Translations under genes and position numbers: made by a program
In this document: positions 1 to 6,278 of the stretch, one piece after another
Layout: each line of letters starts with the position of its first letter
Numbering within the stretch: the first letter of the stretch is position 1
Notes under the pieces: generated by a model
The model's database searches: none
What the model was told of the DNA's origin: nothing
The model's input: only the letters and a program-made list of their open reading frames with translations
Assembly (NCBI GenBank): GCA_024641465.1
Contig: JAHEDB010000125.1
Location: forward strand, 1 to 6,671
Reading direction: 5' to 3'
From: Chromatiales bacterium
GTDB lineage: Bacteria > Pseudomonadota > Gammaproteobacteria > UBA6429 > Thiohalophilaceae
DNA: 6,671 bases

Positions 1-466
1 AATGGACCTGCCCGCCGGGTGTGCTAACCGAGACTTCATCATCAAGATTTTTTTTCAACAGGGCCCTGGCCATGGGTGAATCGAGGCTGATATAACGCCT
101 GTCGGTGGCGAACTCATCGGGGCCGACGATACGATAGACAAATTCCTTGCCGTCATCATCCTCCAGTTTCACCCAGGCGCCAAAAAAGATCTGTTGCCGA
201 TTATCCGGGACCCTGTCCACCACCGTCAGGTCCGGCAGGCGTTTTTGCAGATAGCGCAGGCGCCGATCGATCTCGCGCAACTGTTTTTTACGATAGATAT
301 ACTCGGCATTTTCCGAGCGATCGCCTTCGGCGGCGGCAGCGGCCACGGCTTTGGTCACCTCATCACGCGTCACCCATAAGGCCTTGAGTTCCTGTTCCAG
401 GGTGAGATAGCCCTGGCGGGTGATATAGGGTGTGGATTTGGGCTGGGGGGGGCGATATCTACCCAT
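1..466 (-). CDS. greB: Transcription elongation factor GreB (partial, C-terminus beyond window edge)
   Basis: GreB binds the RNA polymerase secondary channel and stimulates cleavage of backtracked RNA, so stalled elongation complexes can resume. The gene reads leftward; 155 codons lie in the window without a stop, and by comparison with the 158-residue E. coli protein about a dozen C-terminal residues are missing. Residues 1-80 form the coiled-coil domain, with the acidic tip GDRSENAEY at 48-56; D49 and E52 should be the Mg-coordinating pair. The FKBP-like C-terminal domain follows, with FFGAWVKLEDDDG and the hallmark ISLDSPMARALLKK. The GreB-type signatures (ENAEY, KKQLREIDRR, FFGAW) separate it from GreA. 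The ATG at 466 gives an extension of about nine residues (MGRYRPPQPKS) relative to E. coli. A run of eight C lies at codons 5-8 and a run of eight A (48-55 on the + strand as T) near the 3' end. No strong Shine-Dalgarno sequence is visible; TTG codons lie just upstream in frame but are less likely starts. Confidence 0.96.
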   Translation of the reverse strand, partial: MGRYRPPQPKSTPYITRQGYLTLEQELKALWVTRDEVTKAVAAAAAEGDRSENAEYIYRKKQLREIDRRLRYLQKRLPDLTVVDRVPDNRQQIFFGAWVKLEDDDGKEFVYRIVGPDEFATDRRYISLDSPMARALLKKNLDDEVSVSTPGGQVH

Positions 467-499
467 AGTCAACAATAATCAAGCAGAGAAATATTCCCT

Positions 500-505
500 A
501 TTATA
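500..505 (-). promoter_or_regulatory. Probable -10 box of greB (TATAAT), possibly bidirectional
   Basis: The minus strand reads TATAAT, a perfect sigma-70 -10 match, placing transcription start roughly 25-30 bases upstream of the greB ATG. A -35 is poor: TTGTTA (complement of 521-526) has only a 15-base spacer. The surrounding CTATTATAG is nearly symmetrical, so the + strand also reads TATTAT (499-504), about 45 bases before the metallophosphoesterase ATG. It may therefore serve both genes. Prediction from sequence only. Confidence 0.45.
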
Positions 506-549
506 GATGAAATGTTAAGATAACAATCCGTGTTGTAAAAAGGCTGACT

Positions 550-1287
550 ATGAAGATTGCCATTATTTCGGACCTGCACAGCAATATCGAGGCGTTGCAG
601 GCCTGCCTCAGCAAGGCCGGGGCGTTGCATGTAGAACAATATGTTTGTCTGGGGGATATCATCGGGTATGGCCCCAATCCGGCCGAGACACTGGAGATGG
701 TAAGGTCGCTGCCGAAGGTGGTGGTGATCCGCGGCAATCATGAGGAGGCCCTGTTCGGCCCCTATTACAAGGGACTGCGGCCGCATATTCAGCAGACGGT
801 TGACTGGACCCGGGCGCAACTGTCTGCGCAACAGTTAGATTATCTAAAGTCACTGCCCCTGCAACAAACCGTAGCGGGGGTGACCATGGTGCATGCCACG
901 GCCGATAAACCGGAAAGATGGGCTTATCTGTATAACACGGAACTGGCCGGTGAGTGTATGCAAGCCTCCGGCACCCGGCTGACCTTTGTCGGACATACTC
1001 ACCAGCCGCTGGTCTACTATGAAACCCCGACGGGTGAAGTAAAGTATCTGACCCCCCAGGCCGGGCTGGTAGTGCCGATCTACCAGTTGGGTCGCTATGT
1101 GATCAACGTGGGGTCCGTCGGACAACCGCGGGATGACAATAGTGCGGCCAGCTTTGTTGTGTATGATACTGACGAACAGGAATTAGAATTCTGTCGGGTG
1201 CCCTACGAGTACCCGATAACCGCGCAAAAGATTATTGATCGAGGGTTGCCCGTCCTGTTTGCCGAGCGGCTCGGAAAGGGACACTGA
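550..1287 (+). CDS. Calcineurin-like metallophosphoesterase (YfcE/Metallophos_2 type)
   Basis: A 245-residue cytoplasmic metallophosphoesterase that should hydrolyse a phosphomono- or phosphodiester bond at a dinuclear metal centre. All ligand motifs are visible in order: D8 and H10 in SDLHSN, D36 in CLGDIIGYGP, N63 and H64 in RGNHE, H115 in MVHA, and H149 and H151 in GHTH. The GDxxGYGPxP signature places it with the YfcE/MJ0936-like proteins, while the RGNHE motif resembles that of PPP protein phosphatases. There is no signal peptide or membrane segment. The ATG follows a weak AAAGG (539-543). It is the first gene of a probable four-gene rightward operon, 27 bases before a Ser/Thr kinase, so one plausible role is reversing that kinase's phosphorylation. 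That is inference; a nucleotide phosphodiesterase is equally possible from sequence alone. Fold assignment is firm, substrate unknown. Confidence 0.9.
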   Translation: MKIAIISDLHSNIEALQACLSKAGALHVEQYVCLGDIIGYGPNPAETLEMVRSLPKVVVIRGNHEEALFGPYYKGLRPHIQQTVDWTRAQLSAQQLDYLKSLPLQQTVAGVTMVHATADKPERWAYLYNTELAGECMQASGTRLTFVGHTHQPLVYYETPTGEVKYLTPQAGLVVPIYQLGRYVINVGSVGQPRDDNSAASFVVYDTDEQELEFCRVPYEYPITAQKIIDRGLPVLFAERLGKGH

Positions 1288-1298
1288 TTTTAAAATCA
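1285..1298. other. 14-bp perfect palindrome overlapping the phosphoesterase stop codon
   Basis: TGATTTTAAAATCA is self-complementary over its whole length and begins with the TGA stop of the phosphoesterase gene. It lies 16 bases before the kinase start codon. It could be a weak operator, but it is AT-rich, lacks the TTGAT-N4-ATCAA spacing of an FNR site and has no T-tract typical of a terminator. It may be chance. Confidence 0.3.
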
Positions 1299-1304
1299 AG
1301 CATC

Positions 1305-1309
1305 AGGAG
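1305..1309 (+). promoter_or_regulatory. Ribosome binding site deciding the kinase start
   Basis: AGGAG sits five bases before the ATG at 1315. The in-frame GTG at 1309 overlaps this AGGAG and has no site of its own at proper spacing, so the ATG at 1315 is preferred over the GTG. Confidence 0.7.
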
Positions 1310-1314
1310 TGGAT

Positions 1315-2748
1315 ATGACTGATGAGATTGACATACGTGAAGTAAGTCTGGGCGAGACCATCGATGGTTTTCATATCGAAGACTGTATCCACGAAAGCCA
1401 GGTCTCAAGGCTGTATCGCGTTAGCCATCCGAAGTACGATATTCCGCTGATCATGAAGGCGCCGAAGATCACGGTCATCCTGCCCAGCAGCGTGTTCGCC
1501 GGGTTTGAAACCGAGATGCGTATTCTCTCCAAACTGCGCGGCGTCTATACACCGAAGGTCTACGGCAAGGGCGATCTGGCGACGGCGCCTTATTATGTAA
1601 TGGAATATATCCCCGGCACTGCGTTACAGGATGCGATAAAGCGGGCACCGCTGTCAGTCGATGAGCTGTGCCACCTGATGACGCCGGTCTGCAAGGCGGT
1701 GCATGACCTGCACCGGCATAATATTATTCATCTGGATCTGAAGCCGGACAATATCCGCAATCGTGCCGATGGGCAGGTGGTGTTACTGGATTTTGGCACC
1801 GCCCATCAGGCCCGGCAGCCGGATATGTATACGGTAGCGCATGAACAGCAACCCATTACCATGGACTATGTTGCACCGGAACAACTGTTCGGCATCCGTA
1901 GCGATTCGCGCAGCGATATCTACGCCATCGGCGTTATCCTGTATGAATTGGCCACCGGCCAGATGCCCTTCCCCGGCGCAAACTTGATGACCGTCAGAAA
2001 ACGCTTGTACGTCGCGCCCAAACCACCGCGTGCGATCAATCCGCAGGTACCGGCTTGGTTGCAGGAGGTGATCCTGCGCTGTCTTGAAGTCCGGCCGAAT
2101 GAACGCTTTACCACCGCCAAGCAGATCGCCTATAGCCTGGCCCACCCGCATATGGTCCAGCTGACGGAACTGGCGAGCCGCACCAGACGGCCCGGCCCGA
2201 TAACGATACTGAAAAACTGGGCGACCAACCGGGAGTTCAATTTCGTCAGCATGGCAGAGACCCTGCCACAGACGCGCCTGACTACCGCACCGCATATCCT
2301 GATCGCCCTCAAACTGGCCCATGCCTCGGAAGAACTGAAGGCCGCCTTGCGCGATACCGTGCTGAAGATCGCCAGGGGCGAAAGTCACAGCTACTTCACC
2401 TGCATGTCGATCCTGCCCAAGGAGAGTTTTGCCGGTTCGGGCAGTGTCGACGATTTTGTCAATCTGTCGCACCCAAAACATATCCAGGTGCAGGCCGAGC
2501 TGCGCCACTGGCTGGAACCGATGAAACTGGCCAAATCGAGGGTCAATATCCAGGTATTCTATGGCGACCCGGCCGGCGAGATCGTAAACTACGCCAATCA
2601 ATTTGCGGTTGATCATATCGTCATGTGTGCGCATCGAAGTGAAGGTGCAAAAAACATGGTAGGCAGTGTCCCGCAACGTGTAATAGCCGATGCGCCTTGC
2701 TCGGTCACTATAGTCAGGTCGCGGCAGGATAAAATAAAACAGGTGTAA
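1315..2748 (+). CDS. Ser/Thr protein kinase with C-terminal universal stress protein domain
   Basis: A 477-residue fusion that should phosphorylate Ser/Thr on protein targets in the cytoplasm; no membrane segment is seen. The kinase domain spans about residues 15-280. K48 in LIMKAPK is the ATP-anchoring lysine, E67 in FETEM is the likely helix-C partner, HLDLKPDN (139-146) is the catalytic loop with D141, DFG is at 159-161, APE at 187-189, and the SDIYAIG and R260 regions close the C-lobe. The glycine-rich loop has no GxGxxG, and the HRD arginine is replaced by leucine (HLD), so it is a non-RD kinase. Residues about 325-468 match a UspA fold: AHRSEG...GSVPQRV...APCSVTIVR resembles the nucleotide-binding end of Usp proteins, although the first glycine of G-2x-G-9x-GS is lost. 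The fusion suggests kinase output tied to a stress or nucleotide signal. Nine bases separate it from the next gene. Confidence 0.93.
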   Translation: MTDEIDIREVSLGETIDGFHIEDCIHESQVSRLYRVSHPKYDIPLIMKAPKITVILPSSVFAGFETEMRILSKLRGVYTPKVYGKGDLATAPYYVMEYIPGTALQDAIKRAPLSVDELCHLMTPVCKAVHDLHRHNIIHLDLKPDNIRNRADGQVVLLDFGTAHQARQPDMYTVAHEQQPITMDYVAPEQLFGIRSDSRSDIYAIGVILYELATGQMPFPGANLMTVRKRLYVAPKPPRAINPQVPAWLQEVILRCLEVRPNERFTTAKQIAYSLAHPHMVQLTELASRTRRPGPITILKNWATNREFNFVSMAETLPQTRLTTAPHILIALKLAHASEELKAALRDTVLKIARGESHSYFTCMSILPKESFAGSGSVDDFVNLSHPKHIQVQAELRHWLEPMKLAKSRVNIQVFYGDPAGEIVNYANQFAVDHIVMCAHRSEGAKNMVGSVPQRVIADAPCSVTIVRSRQDKIKQV

Positions 2749-2757
2749 TACCCTCCT

Positions 2758-4275
2758 ATGTCAAATCGTCTGGTTCTGTTCTGGTTTGGTCTGACCGTGT
2801 TTGTCAGTTCGGTGCTATTGATGATCCTCGAGATCGTCGCCGGGCGGATCATCGCGCCCTATGTCGGTGTCTCCTTGTATACCTGGTCCTCGGTGATCGG
2901 CGTGGTGCTGGGCGGCCTGTCCCTCGGCAACTGGCTGGGAGGCCGCTGGGCAGATCGCGGCGCCGCCGAGCGGGAGGTCGGTATCATCCTGCTGTGTTCG
3001 AGTGCAGCGAGTATCGCCGTGCTGTTACTGCTGACTTTTATCGCACCGCTGATCCAGGCGGCGCAGATCAATCTGCTGGGGGCGAGCTTTCTGTATGTAT
3101 TGGGATTATTTTTTATCCCCTCGGCGCTGTTGGGCGTGGTCAGTCCGGTATTGACCACCGTGGCGATCAGGATCGATACCCGCGCCGGTCACATCGTCGG
3201 TCGCATGAACGCCCTCGCGGCGCTCGGCAGTATCCTCGGTACCTTTGCCGCCGGTTACTGGTTGATTCAGTATTTCGGCACCCGCGCCATCGTCATCAGC
3301 GTTGCGGTACTGCTGTTTATCATGGGGGCTATGTTCCTGTTTCAATCCGCGAAAAGACTTCTCGCTATTTTGTTGCTGGTGAACGTGGCGATCGGCGGTA
3401 TGACCTATGTACGCGGCGGACTTGTCAGTTCATGTGACAAGGAGAGCGCCTATTTTTGTATCCGTGTAGTGAATGCCGCGGAGATGGTGCCAAGCGGCGC
3501 CGCGCGGGCGCTGGTGCTCGACCATCTGGTGCATGGCATTAACTATACCAGTTGGCCTGAAGTGCTCTTTTCACCCTATGTACAATTGATGGATGAACTG
3601 GCCATGCAGCACCTCGGTGAGCGCTCAGCTCAGGCCAGTTACTTTTTTGCCGGTGGTGGGGCCTATACCTATCCGCGCGCGGTCATGGCCCATTCACCGC
3701 AGGCGCGTGTGGTCGTTGCCGAAATTGATCCTGAGGTAACCCAGGTGGCCGGCCAACGACTATTCGTGGATACCAAAAATATGCACATCATGCACATGGA
3801 TGCGCGCATGGCCCTGCAGGCCGTCAACGATGCCGAGTTTGATATTGTCGTTGGGGATGTCTTTAATGATGTGATCGTGCCCTATCATCTGTTGACCCGG
3901 GAATATACCGAACTGCTCAAAGCAAAACTCAAACCGCAGGGCATGTATGTCCTCAATGTGGTGGATATACCGGCCGAACCCCGGTTGCTCAAAAGCATGT
4001 ACAAGACCATCAGGGCGGTATTCCCATATGTCGATATCTGGGCAGAGAGCGGACAAACCCTGGGCAAGCGTTATACCTATGTGATCTCCGCCAACAGCCA
4101 GCCGATGCCGCAACAGCTTAGCGCCCGCCATGGTTTCAAGCGGAGCTGGCAAAATATCACCCAACAGGTCCTCTCGACCGGGACCGCACTGGCGGCCATC
4201 CCGCTGCTGACCGATGATTACGCCCCGGTGGAGCGCCTCAGCGCCAATTTGGTTCTGAAAGACTACGGTCTGTAA
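2758..4275 (+). CDS. Fused membrane protein / spermidine synthase-like protein
   Basis: A 505-residue inner-membrane protein. Residues 1-216 are hydrophobic with about seven helices (roughly 5-27, 41-61, 74-98, 105-133, 150-172, 175-196, 199-216); the loop with GNWLGGRWADRG (57-68) resembles the motif A loop of MFS-type segments. From about residue 225 a spermidine-synthase fold begins, with YFCIRVV and ALVLDHLVHG as the small beta domain. The Rossmann part carries FFAGGGAYTYPR (297-307), AEIDP (321-325), D348, GDVFND (366-371) and the family-typical LTDDYAPVE (484-492). This matches the proteins annotated 'fused MFS/spermidine synthase'. The Asp normally following the GGG motif is Ala (A302) and the second active-site Asp is Asn (N370), so true putrescine aminopropyl transfer is doubtful. 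No Shine-Dalgarno sequence precedes the ATG; nine bases after the kinase stop, it is probably translationally coupled. A possible role is making and moving a polyamine-like product, but that is inference. Confidence 0.88.
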   Translation: MSNRLVLFWFGLTVFVSSVLLMILEIVAGRIIAPYVGVSLYTWSSVIGVVLGGLSLGNWLGGRWADRGAAEREVGIILLCSSAASIAVLLLLTFIAPLIQAAQINLLGASFLYVLGLFFIPSALLGVVSPVLTTVAIRIDTRAGHIVGRMNALAALGSILGTFAAGYWLIQYFGTRAIVISVAVLLFIMGAMFLFQSAKRLLAILLLVNVAIGGMTYVRGGLVSSCDKESAYFCIRVVNAAEMVPSGAARALVLDHLVHGINYTSWPEVLFSPYVQLMDELAMQHLGERSAQASYFFAGGGAYTYPRAVMAHSPQARVVVAEIDPEVTQVAGQRLFVDTKNMHIMHMDARMALQAVNDAEFDIVVGDVFNDVIVPYHLLTREYTELLKAKLKPQGMYVLNVVDIPAEPRLLKSMYKTIRAVFPYVDIWAESGQTLGKRYTYVISANSQPMPQQLSARHGFKRSWQNITQQVLSTGTALAAIPLLTDDYAPVERLSANLVLKDYGL

Positions 4276-4280
4276 CAAGC

Positions 4281-4286
4281 GGGGGA
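4281..4286 (+). promoter_or_regulatory. Ribosome binding site for the spermidine synthase-like gene
   Basis: GGGGGA ends five bases before the ATG at 4292. The TTG immediately before it (4289) is in frame but lies too close to this site, so the ATG is the preferred start. Confidence 0.55.
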
Positions 4287-4291
4287 CATTG

Positions 4292-5038
4292 ATGGCGACA
4301 ATTTGGGAGACACGGCAGGGCGATACACATTACGAGGTGCGTAGCGCCGGTGGGTCACGGCGGCTGTACACCAATGGTGTGTTCCACAGCCAGTACAATC
4401 CAAACAATCCCATCACCGGCAATGTCTGGGACCTGTTATTGTTGCCGGTGTTTTTTTATCAGCCAGGCGAGATCAAGCGCATCCTGATGCTGGGCGTAGG
4501 AGGCGGCGCCGTCATCCAGCAACTCAATTATTTTATTGAACCGGCAGAGATCATCGGCGTGGAATACGACCCGATGCACATCGATATCGCACGGCGCTTT
4601 TTTGACGTGACCCAGACCAATGTCAGCCTGCATCAGGCCGATGCCGTTGAATGGCTGGCAAACTATAAGGGACCCAAGTTTGACATGATCATCGACGACC
4701 TGTTTGGTGAGGTCGATGGCGAACCGACCCGCGCGGTCGAGGCCGGTAATAAATGGGTCAGGCGATTGTTCTCTAATGTCACCCCGCAGGGCCTGGTGGT
4801 GTGTAATTTTATTTCCTTCAAGGAGCTCAAGTCCTCGGCCTATATGCAGGACTCGTTAGTGAAGCACCGGATCAAGGCGGCCTTCTGCCTGAGCAATCCC
4901 TATTATGTCAACGCCATCGGCGCCTTTTTGGGCAAGGATGCCGGTAGCAAACAATTGCGCGAACGCTTACACGGTATTCCCCAGTTTAATTCGCCGCAAA
5001 AGATCAGCAAGTTGAACTATCGAATCAGACAGATTTAG
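4292..5038 (+). CDS. Spermidine synthase-like SAM-binding protein (soluble)
   Basis: A 248-residue soluble protein with the Rossmann fold shared by spermidine synthases and class I methyltransferases. Motif I is MLGVGGGA at 66-73, E91 and D93 in GVEYDP should contact the ribose of (decarboxylated) S-adenosylmethionine, D117 in HQADAVEW matches the adenine-binding acidic position, and FDMIIDDLFGE (130-140) marks the active-site strand. The N-terminal part (RRLYTNGVFHSQYN) resembles the small beta domain that precedes SpeE-type cores. Compared with classical enzymes (GGGDG and a DxxD pair) the first Asp is Ala73 and the last position of the pair is Gly139, so the amine-binding site is altered. 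No speD-like gene is present. It is the last gene of the probable operon, 16 bases after another protein of the same fold, hinting at a two-subunit or two-step arrangement. It could instead be a methyltransferase. Confidence 0.85.
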   Translation: MATIWETRQGDTHYEVRSAGGSRRLYTNGVFHSQYNPNNPITGNVWDLLLLPVFFYQPGEIKRILMLGVGGGAVIQQLNYFIEPAEIIGVEYDPMHIDIARRFFDVTQTNVSLHQADAVEWLANYKGPKFDMIIDDLFGEVDGEPTRAVEAGNKWVRRLFSNVTPQGLVVCNFISFKELKSSAYMQDSLVKHRIKAAFCLSNPYYVNAIGAFLGKDAGSKQLRERLHGIPQFNSPQKISKLNYRIRQI

Positions 5039-5086
5039 TTCGTTTTCACCCAGAGTGGGCAGCCGGTTGATAAGCTACTAGCCTGT

Positions 5087-5100
5087 GGCAAATGTTTGCC
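5087..5100. promoter_or_regulatory. Inverted repeat upstream of the 74-residue ORF
   Basis: GGCAAA and TTTGCC are perfect 6-bp arms around a TG centre. The repeat lies just upstream of a possible -10 box TATGAT (5103-5108), where a repressor or activator could bind. No convincing -35 is seen at 17 bases (5080-5085 reads AGCCTG). It is not followed by a T-run, so a terminator for the preceding operon is unlikely. Weak prediction. Confidence 0.3.
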
Positions 5101-5135
5101 GGTATGATTAAGCGATTCGTTAACGAGGTAACGCC

Positions 5136-5360
5136 ATGAATAACAAATTAATGATTCTCCCGGCCAAAGACCCCAAGGCGATCCGCCTGGTACGCATCCC
5201 CGATGATTATGAAGAACACGAAGTCTTCCGCCACGTCGTCGGCCTGATTGCCGCGGTCGAGGAACAAACCCCGGATTACCGTTGGGAAGACATCGCCGCA
5301 ATGCTCGAGGACCACGGTTTTGAAACGGTAGAGTTTGTGCTGGGTCCGGAGCTGGATTAA
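5136..5360 (+). CDS. Small acidic conserved-looking protein of unknown function
   Basis: A 74-residue cytoplasmic protein that I do not recognise. A GAGGT at 5125-5129 with a six-base gap to the ATG strongly supports translation from this start. The product is rich in Asp and Glu, has no Cys and has no membrane segment or signal peptide. A central stretch (HEVFRHVVGLIAAVEEQ, about 28-44) should be helical, followed by WEDIAAMLEDHG (50-61), another probable amphipathic helix, and a short C-terminal strand EFVLGPELD. Codon use looks like that of the neighbouring genes and unlike the repeats downstream. It is 97 bases from the operon end, so it may have its own promoter (TATGAT at 5103-5108). 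A REP-type palindrome begins 24 bases after its stop and could serve as its transcript end. No function is proposed. Confidence 0.75.
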   Translation: MNNKLMILPAKDPKAIRLVRIPDDYEEHEVFRHVVGLIAAVEEQTPDYRWEDIAAMLEDHGFETVEFVLGPELD

Positions 5361-5384
5361 TTAAAACAATCTACCTCTCCACAG

Positions 5385-5459
5385 GTAGCCCGTATGCAGC
5401 ATAGCGAAATACGGGGAGGTCGATCTCCCCTGTATTCCATTCCATTCCATACAGGCTAC
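5385..5459 (+). repeat. REPIN/BIME unit L1 (75 bp, + orientation)
   Basis: The unit begins GTAGCC and ends GGCTAC. The left REP (type A) has the GTAG head and a perfect 7-bp stem CCCGTAT/ATACGGG. The right REP (type B, inverted) has a perfect stem CCTGTAT/ATACAGG. The centre GGGGAG-GTCGAT-CTCCCC is also a perfect hairpin. It may act as a transcript terminator or stabiliser for the 74-residue gene upstream. Confidence 0.88.
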
Positions 5460-5468
5460 ATTGATCCC

Positions 5469-5543
5469 GTAGCCCGTATGTAGCAAAGCGAAATACGGGG
5501 AGGTCGATTCCCCCTGTATTCCATTTCATTCCATACAGGCTAC
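5469..5543 (+). repeat. REPIN/BIME unit L2 (75 bp, + orientation)
   Basis: Same length and architecture as L1, nine bases after it: type A stem CCCGTAT/ATACGGG, type B stem CCTGTAT/ATACAGG, ends GTAGCC and GGCTAC. The loop of REP A is changed (GTAGCAAAGCGAA). Confidence 0.88.
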
Positions 5544-5550
5544 GACTTCC

Positions 5551-5627
5551 AATTCTCTTATGCAGCGAAGCGGAATACGATGGATGATAAATTCTCTCTG
5601 TTTTCCGTTGCACTCCATACAGGCTAC
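5551..5627 (+). repeat. Degenerate REPIN/BIME unit L3
   Basis: The right end is intact (CCATACAGGCTAC), but the GTAG head of REP A is lost and only TATGCAGCGAAGCG with AATACG is recognisable. The central hairpin is eroded. It ends four bases from the RAYT stop codon. Length is 77 bp by alignment with L2. Confidence 0.7.
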
Positions 5628-5631
5628 GCAT

Positions 5632-6162
5632 TTATTCACCGAATTGGGTTGTTGGCTGATGACTCGGTTCGGTGCCCCAATCCGGGGGTAGTAAACCCGT
5701 TTTGACATATCGATGAAAACTGGAATGAGGCCAGTCGGACACATTGACCGTCAGGCCGTGTTTTACCGGGTTGTAGTGGAGGTAATCAATGTGGCGTTGC
5801 AGATCCTCGGCGTCTTTTATAGTGTGTTCCCAAAACCGGGCTTGCCATACGTTCGATACACCACGACTATTGAATTTCAAGGCTAGACCTTGTTGCTTAA
5901 GACTGCGGGTGAATTGGCTCTTAATGGCTCGCCACCGACCAGGGTAGTCCGCATCGTTATCAGGCAGGGTCCAGATTGTGTGTAAATGTTCAGGCAGAAT
6001 GACAATGGCATCAATTTGAAAAGAATGATCTATGCGAACTTTGCGGAAGGCTTGTCGTAGGTGGTCGATATACTGGGTGAGTAGATTTGCTTTACGATCT
6101 TGCAGGGTAACAGTGAAGAAGTAGGTTCCACCGGGGACGAAGTTTCTGCGATAGCCGACCAT
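5632..6162 (-). CDS. REP-associated tyrosine transposase (RAYT, Y1_Tnp/HUH family)
   Basis: A 176-residue single-strand DNA transposase-like protein; characterised relatives bind and cleave REP hairpins. The HUH metal site is H59-L60-H61 in LPEHLHTIW. The catalytic tyrosine is expected at Y127 in YLHYNPVKHG (127-136), the RAYT version of YIHxNPVK. Also present are the N-terminal GGTYFFTVTL, the WQARFWEH block (106-113) and DWPHSSF (143-149), all typical of the family. Length is normal and no frame disruption is visible, so it is probably functional. The ATG at 6162 is supported by AAGGAG eight bases upstream (complement of 6171-6176). The gene is flanked on both sides by GTAG-type REP units in opposite orientation, which fits a RAYT with its cognate repeats. 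Unlike a classical IS element it has no flanking target duplication that I can see. Confidence 0.95.
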   Translation of the reverse strand: MVGYRRNFVPGGTYFFTVTLQDRKANLLTQYIDHLRQAFRKVRIDHSFQIDAIVILPEHLHTIWTLPDNDADYPGRWRAIKSQFTRSLKQQGLALKFNSRGVSNVWQARFWEHTIKDAEDLQRHIDYLHYNPVKHGLTVNVSDWPHSSFHRYVKTGLLPPDWGTEPSHQPTTQFGE

Positions 6163-6182
6163 GGCATTGTCTCCTTGTTTAT

Positions 6183-6188
6183 ATTTTA
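6183..6188 (-). promoter_or_regulatory. Possible -10 box of the RAYT gene
   Basis: The minus strand reads TAAAAT about 21 bases upstream of the RAYT start, within an AT-rich stretch that contrasts with the GC-rich repeats. The -35 at 17 bases (TCGGTA) is poor, consistent with low expression. The stretch 6189-6228 holds nothing else I can identify. Confidence 0.3.
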
Positions 6189-6228
6189 CAATTTCCTTAT
6201 TCGGTTACCGATGTTAGCAGATGGGGGA

Positions 6229-6273
6229 GGGGAATTGAACACCCCGTATTTCGCTATGCTGCATACGGGCTAC
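6229..6273 (-). repeat. Truncated REPIN unit R0 (REP A half only)
   Basis: On the minus strand this has a complete type A REP (6243-6273; stem CCCGTAT/ATACGGG) and an altered central hairpin (GGGGAATTGA...CCCC), but no type B REP. It is the unit nearest the RAYT 5' end. Confidence 0.8.
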
Positions 6274-6278
6274 AAGTC

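Noticed and set aside
1285..1298. FNR/CRP-type operator
   Set aside because: The TGAT and ATCA halves are separated by six bases, not the four of an FNR site, and the CRP core TGTGA is absent.
1783..2676. Long leftward open frame (297 codons) opposite the kinase gene
   Set aside because: Antisense shadow of the kinase/Usp gene, which has clear motifs in its own frame; the antisense product shows no recognisable domain.
2994..3437. Rightward 147-codon open frame inside the membrane protein gene
   Set aside because: It lies in another frame of a gene with clear membrane and SpeE-like motifs, and is Arg/Gly-rich without a ribosome binding site.
5067..5072. TTGATA as a -35 box for the 74-residue gene
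   Set aside because: It is 30 bases from the TATGAT box, too far for a sigma-70 promoter, and only AAATGT lies at 17 bases.
5035..5301. Leftward 88-codon open frame opposite the small protein
   Set aside because: It overlaps the 74-residue gene, which has the better ribosome binding site; its composition (Arg/Gly/Pro-rich) is typical of a shadow frame.
5371..5631. Leftward 86-codon open frame
   Set aside because: It lies entirely in units L1-L3 and repeats the same peptide pattern; explained by the repeats.
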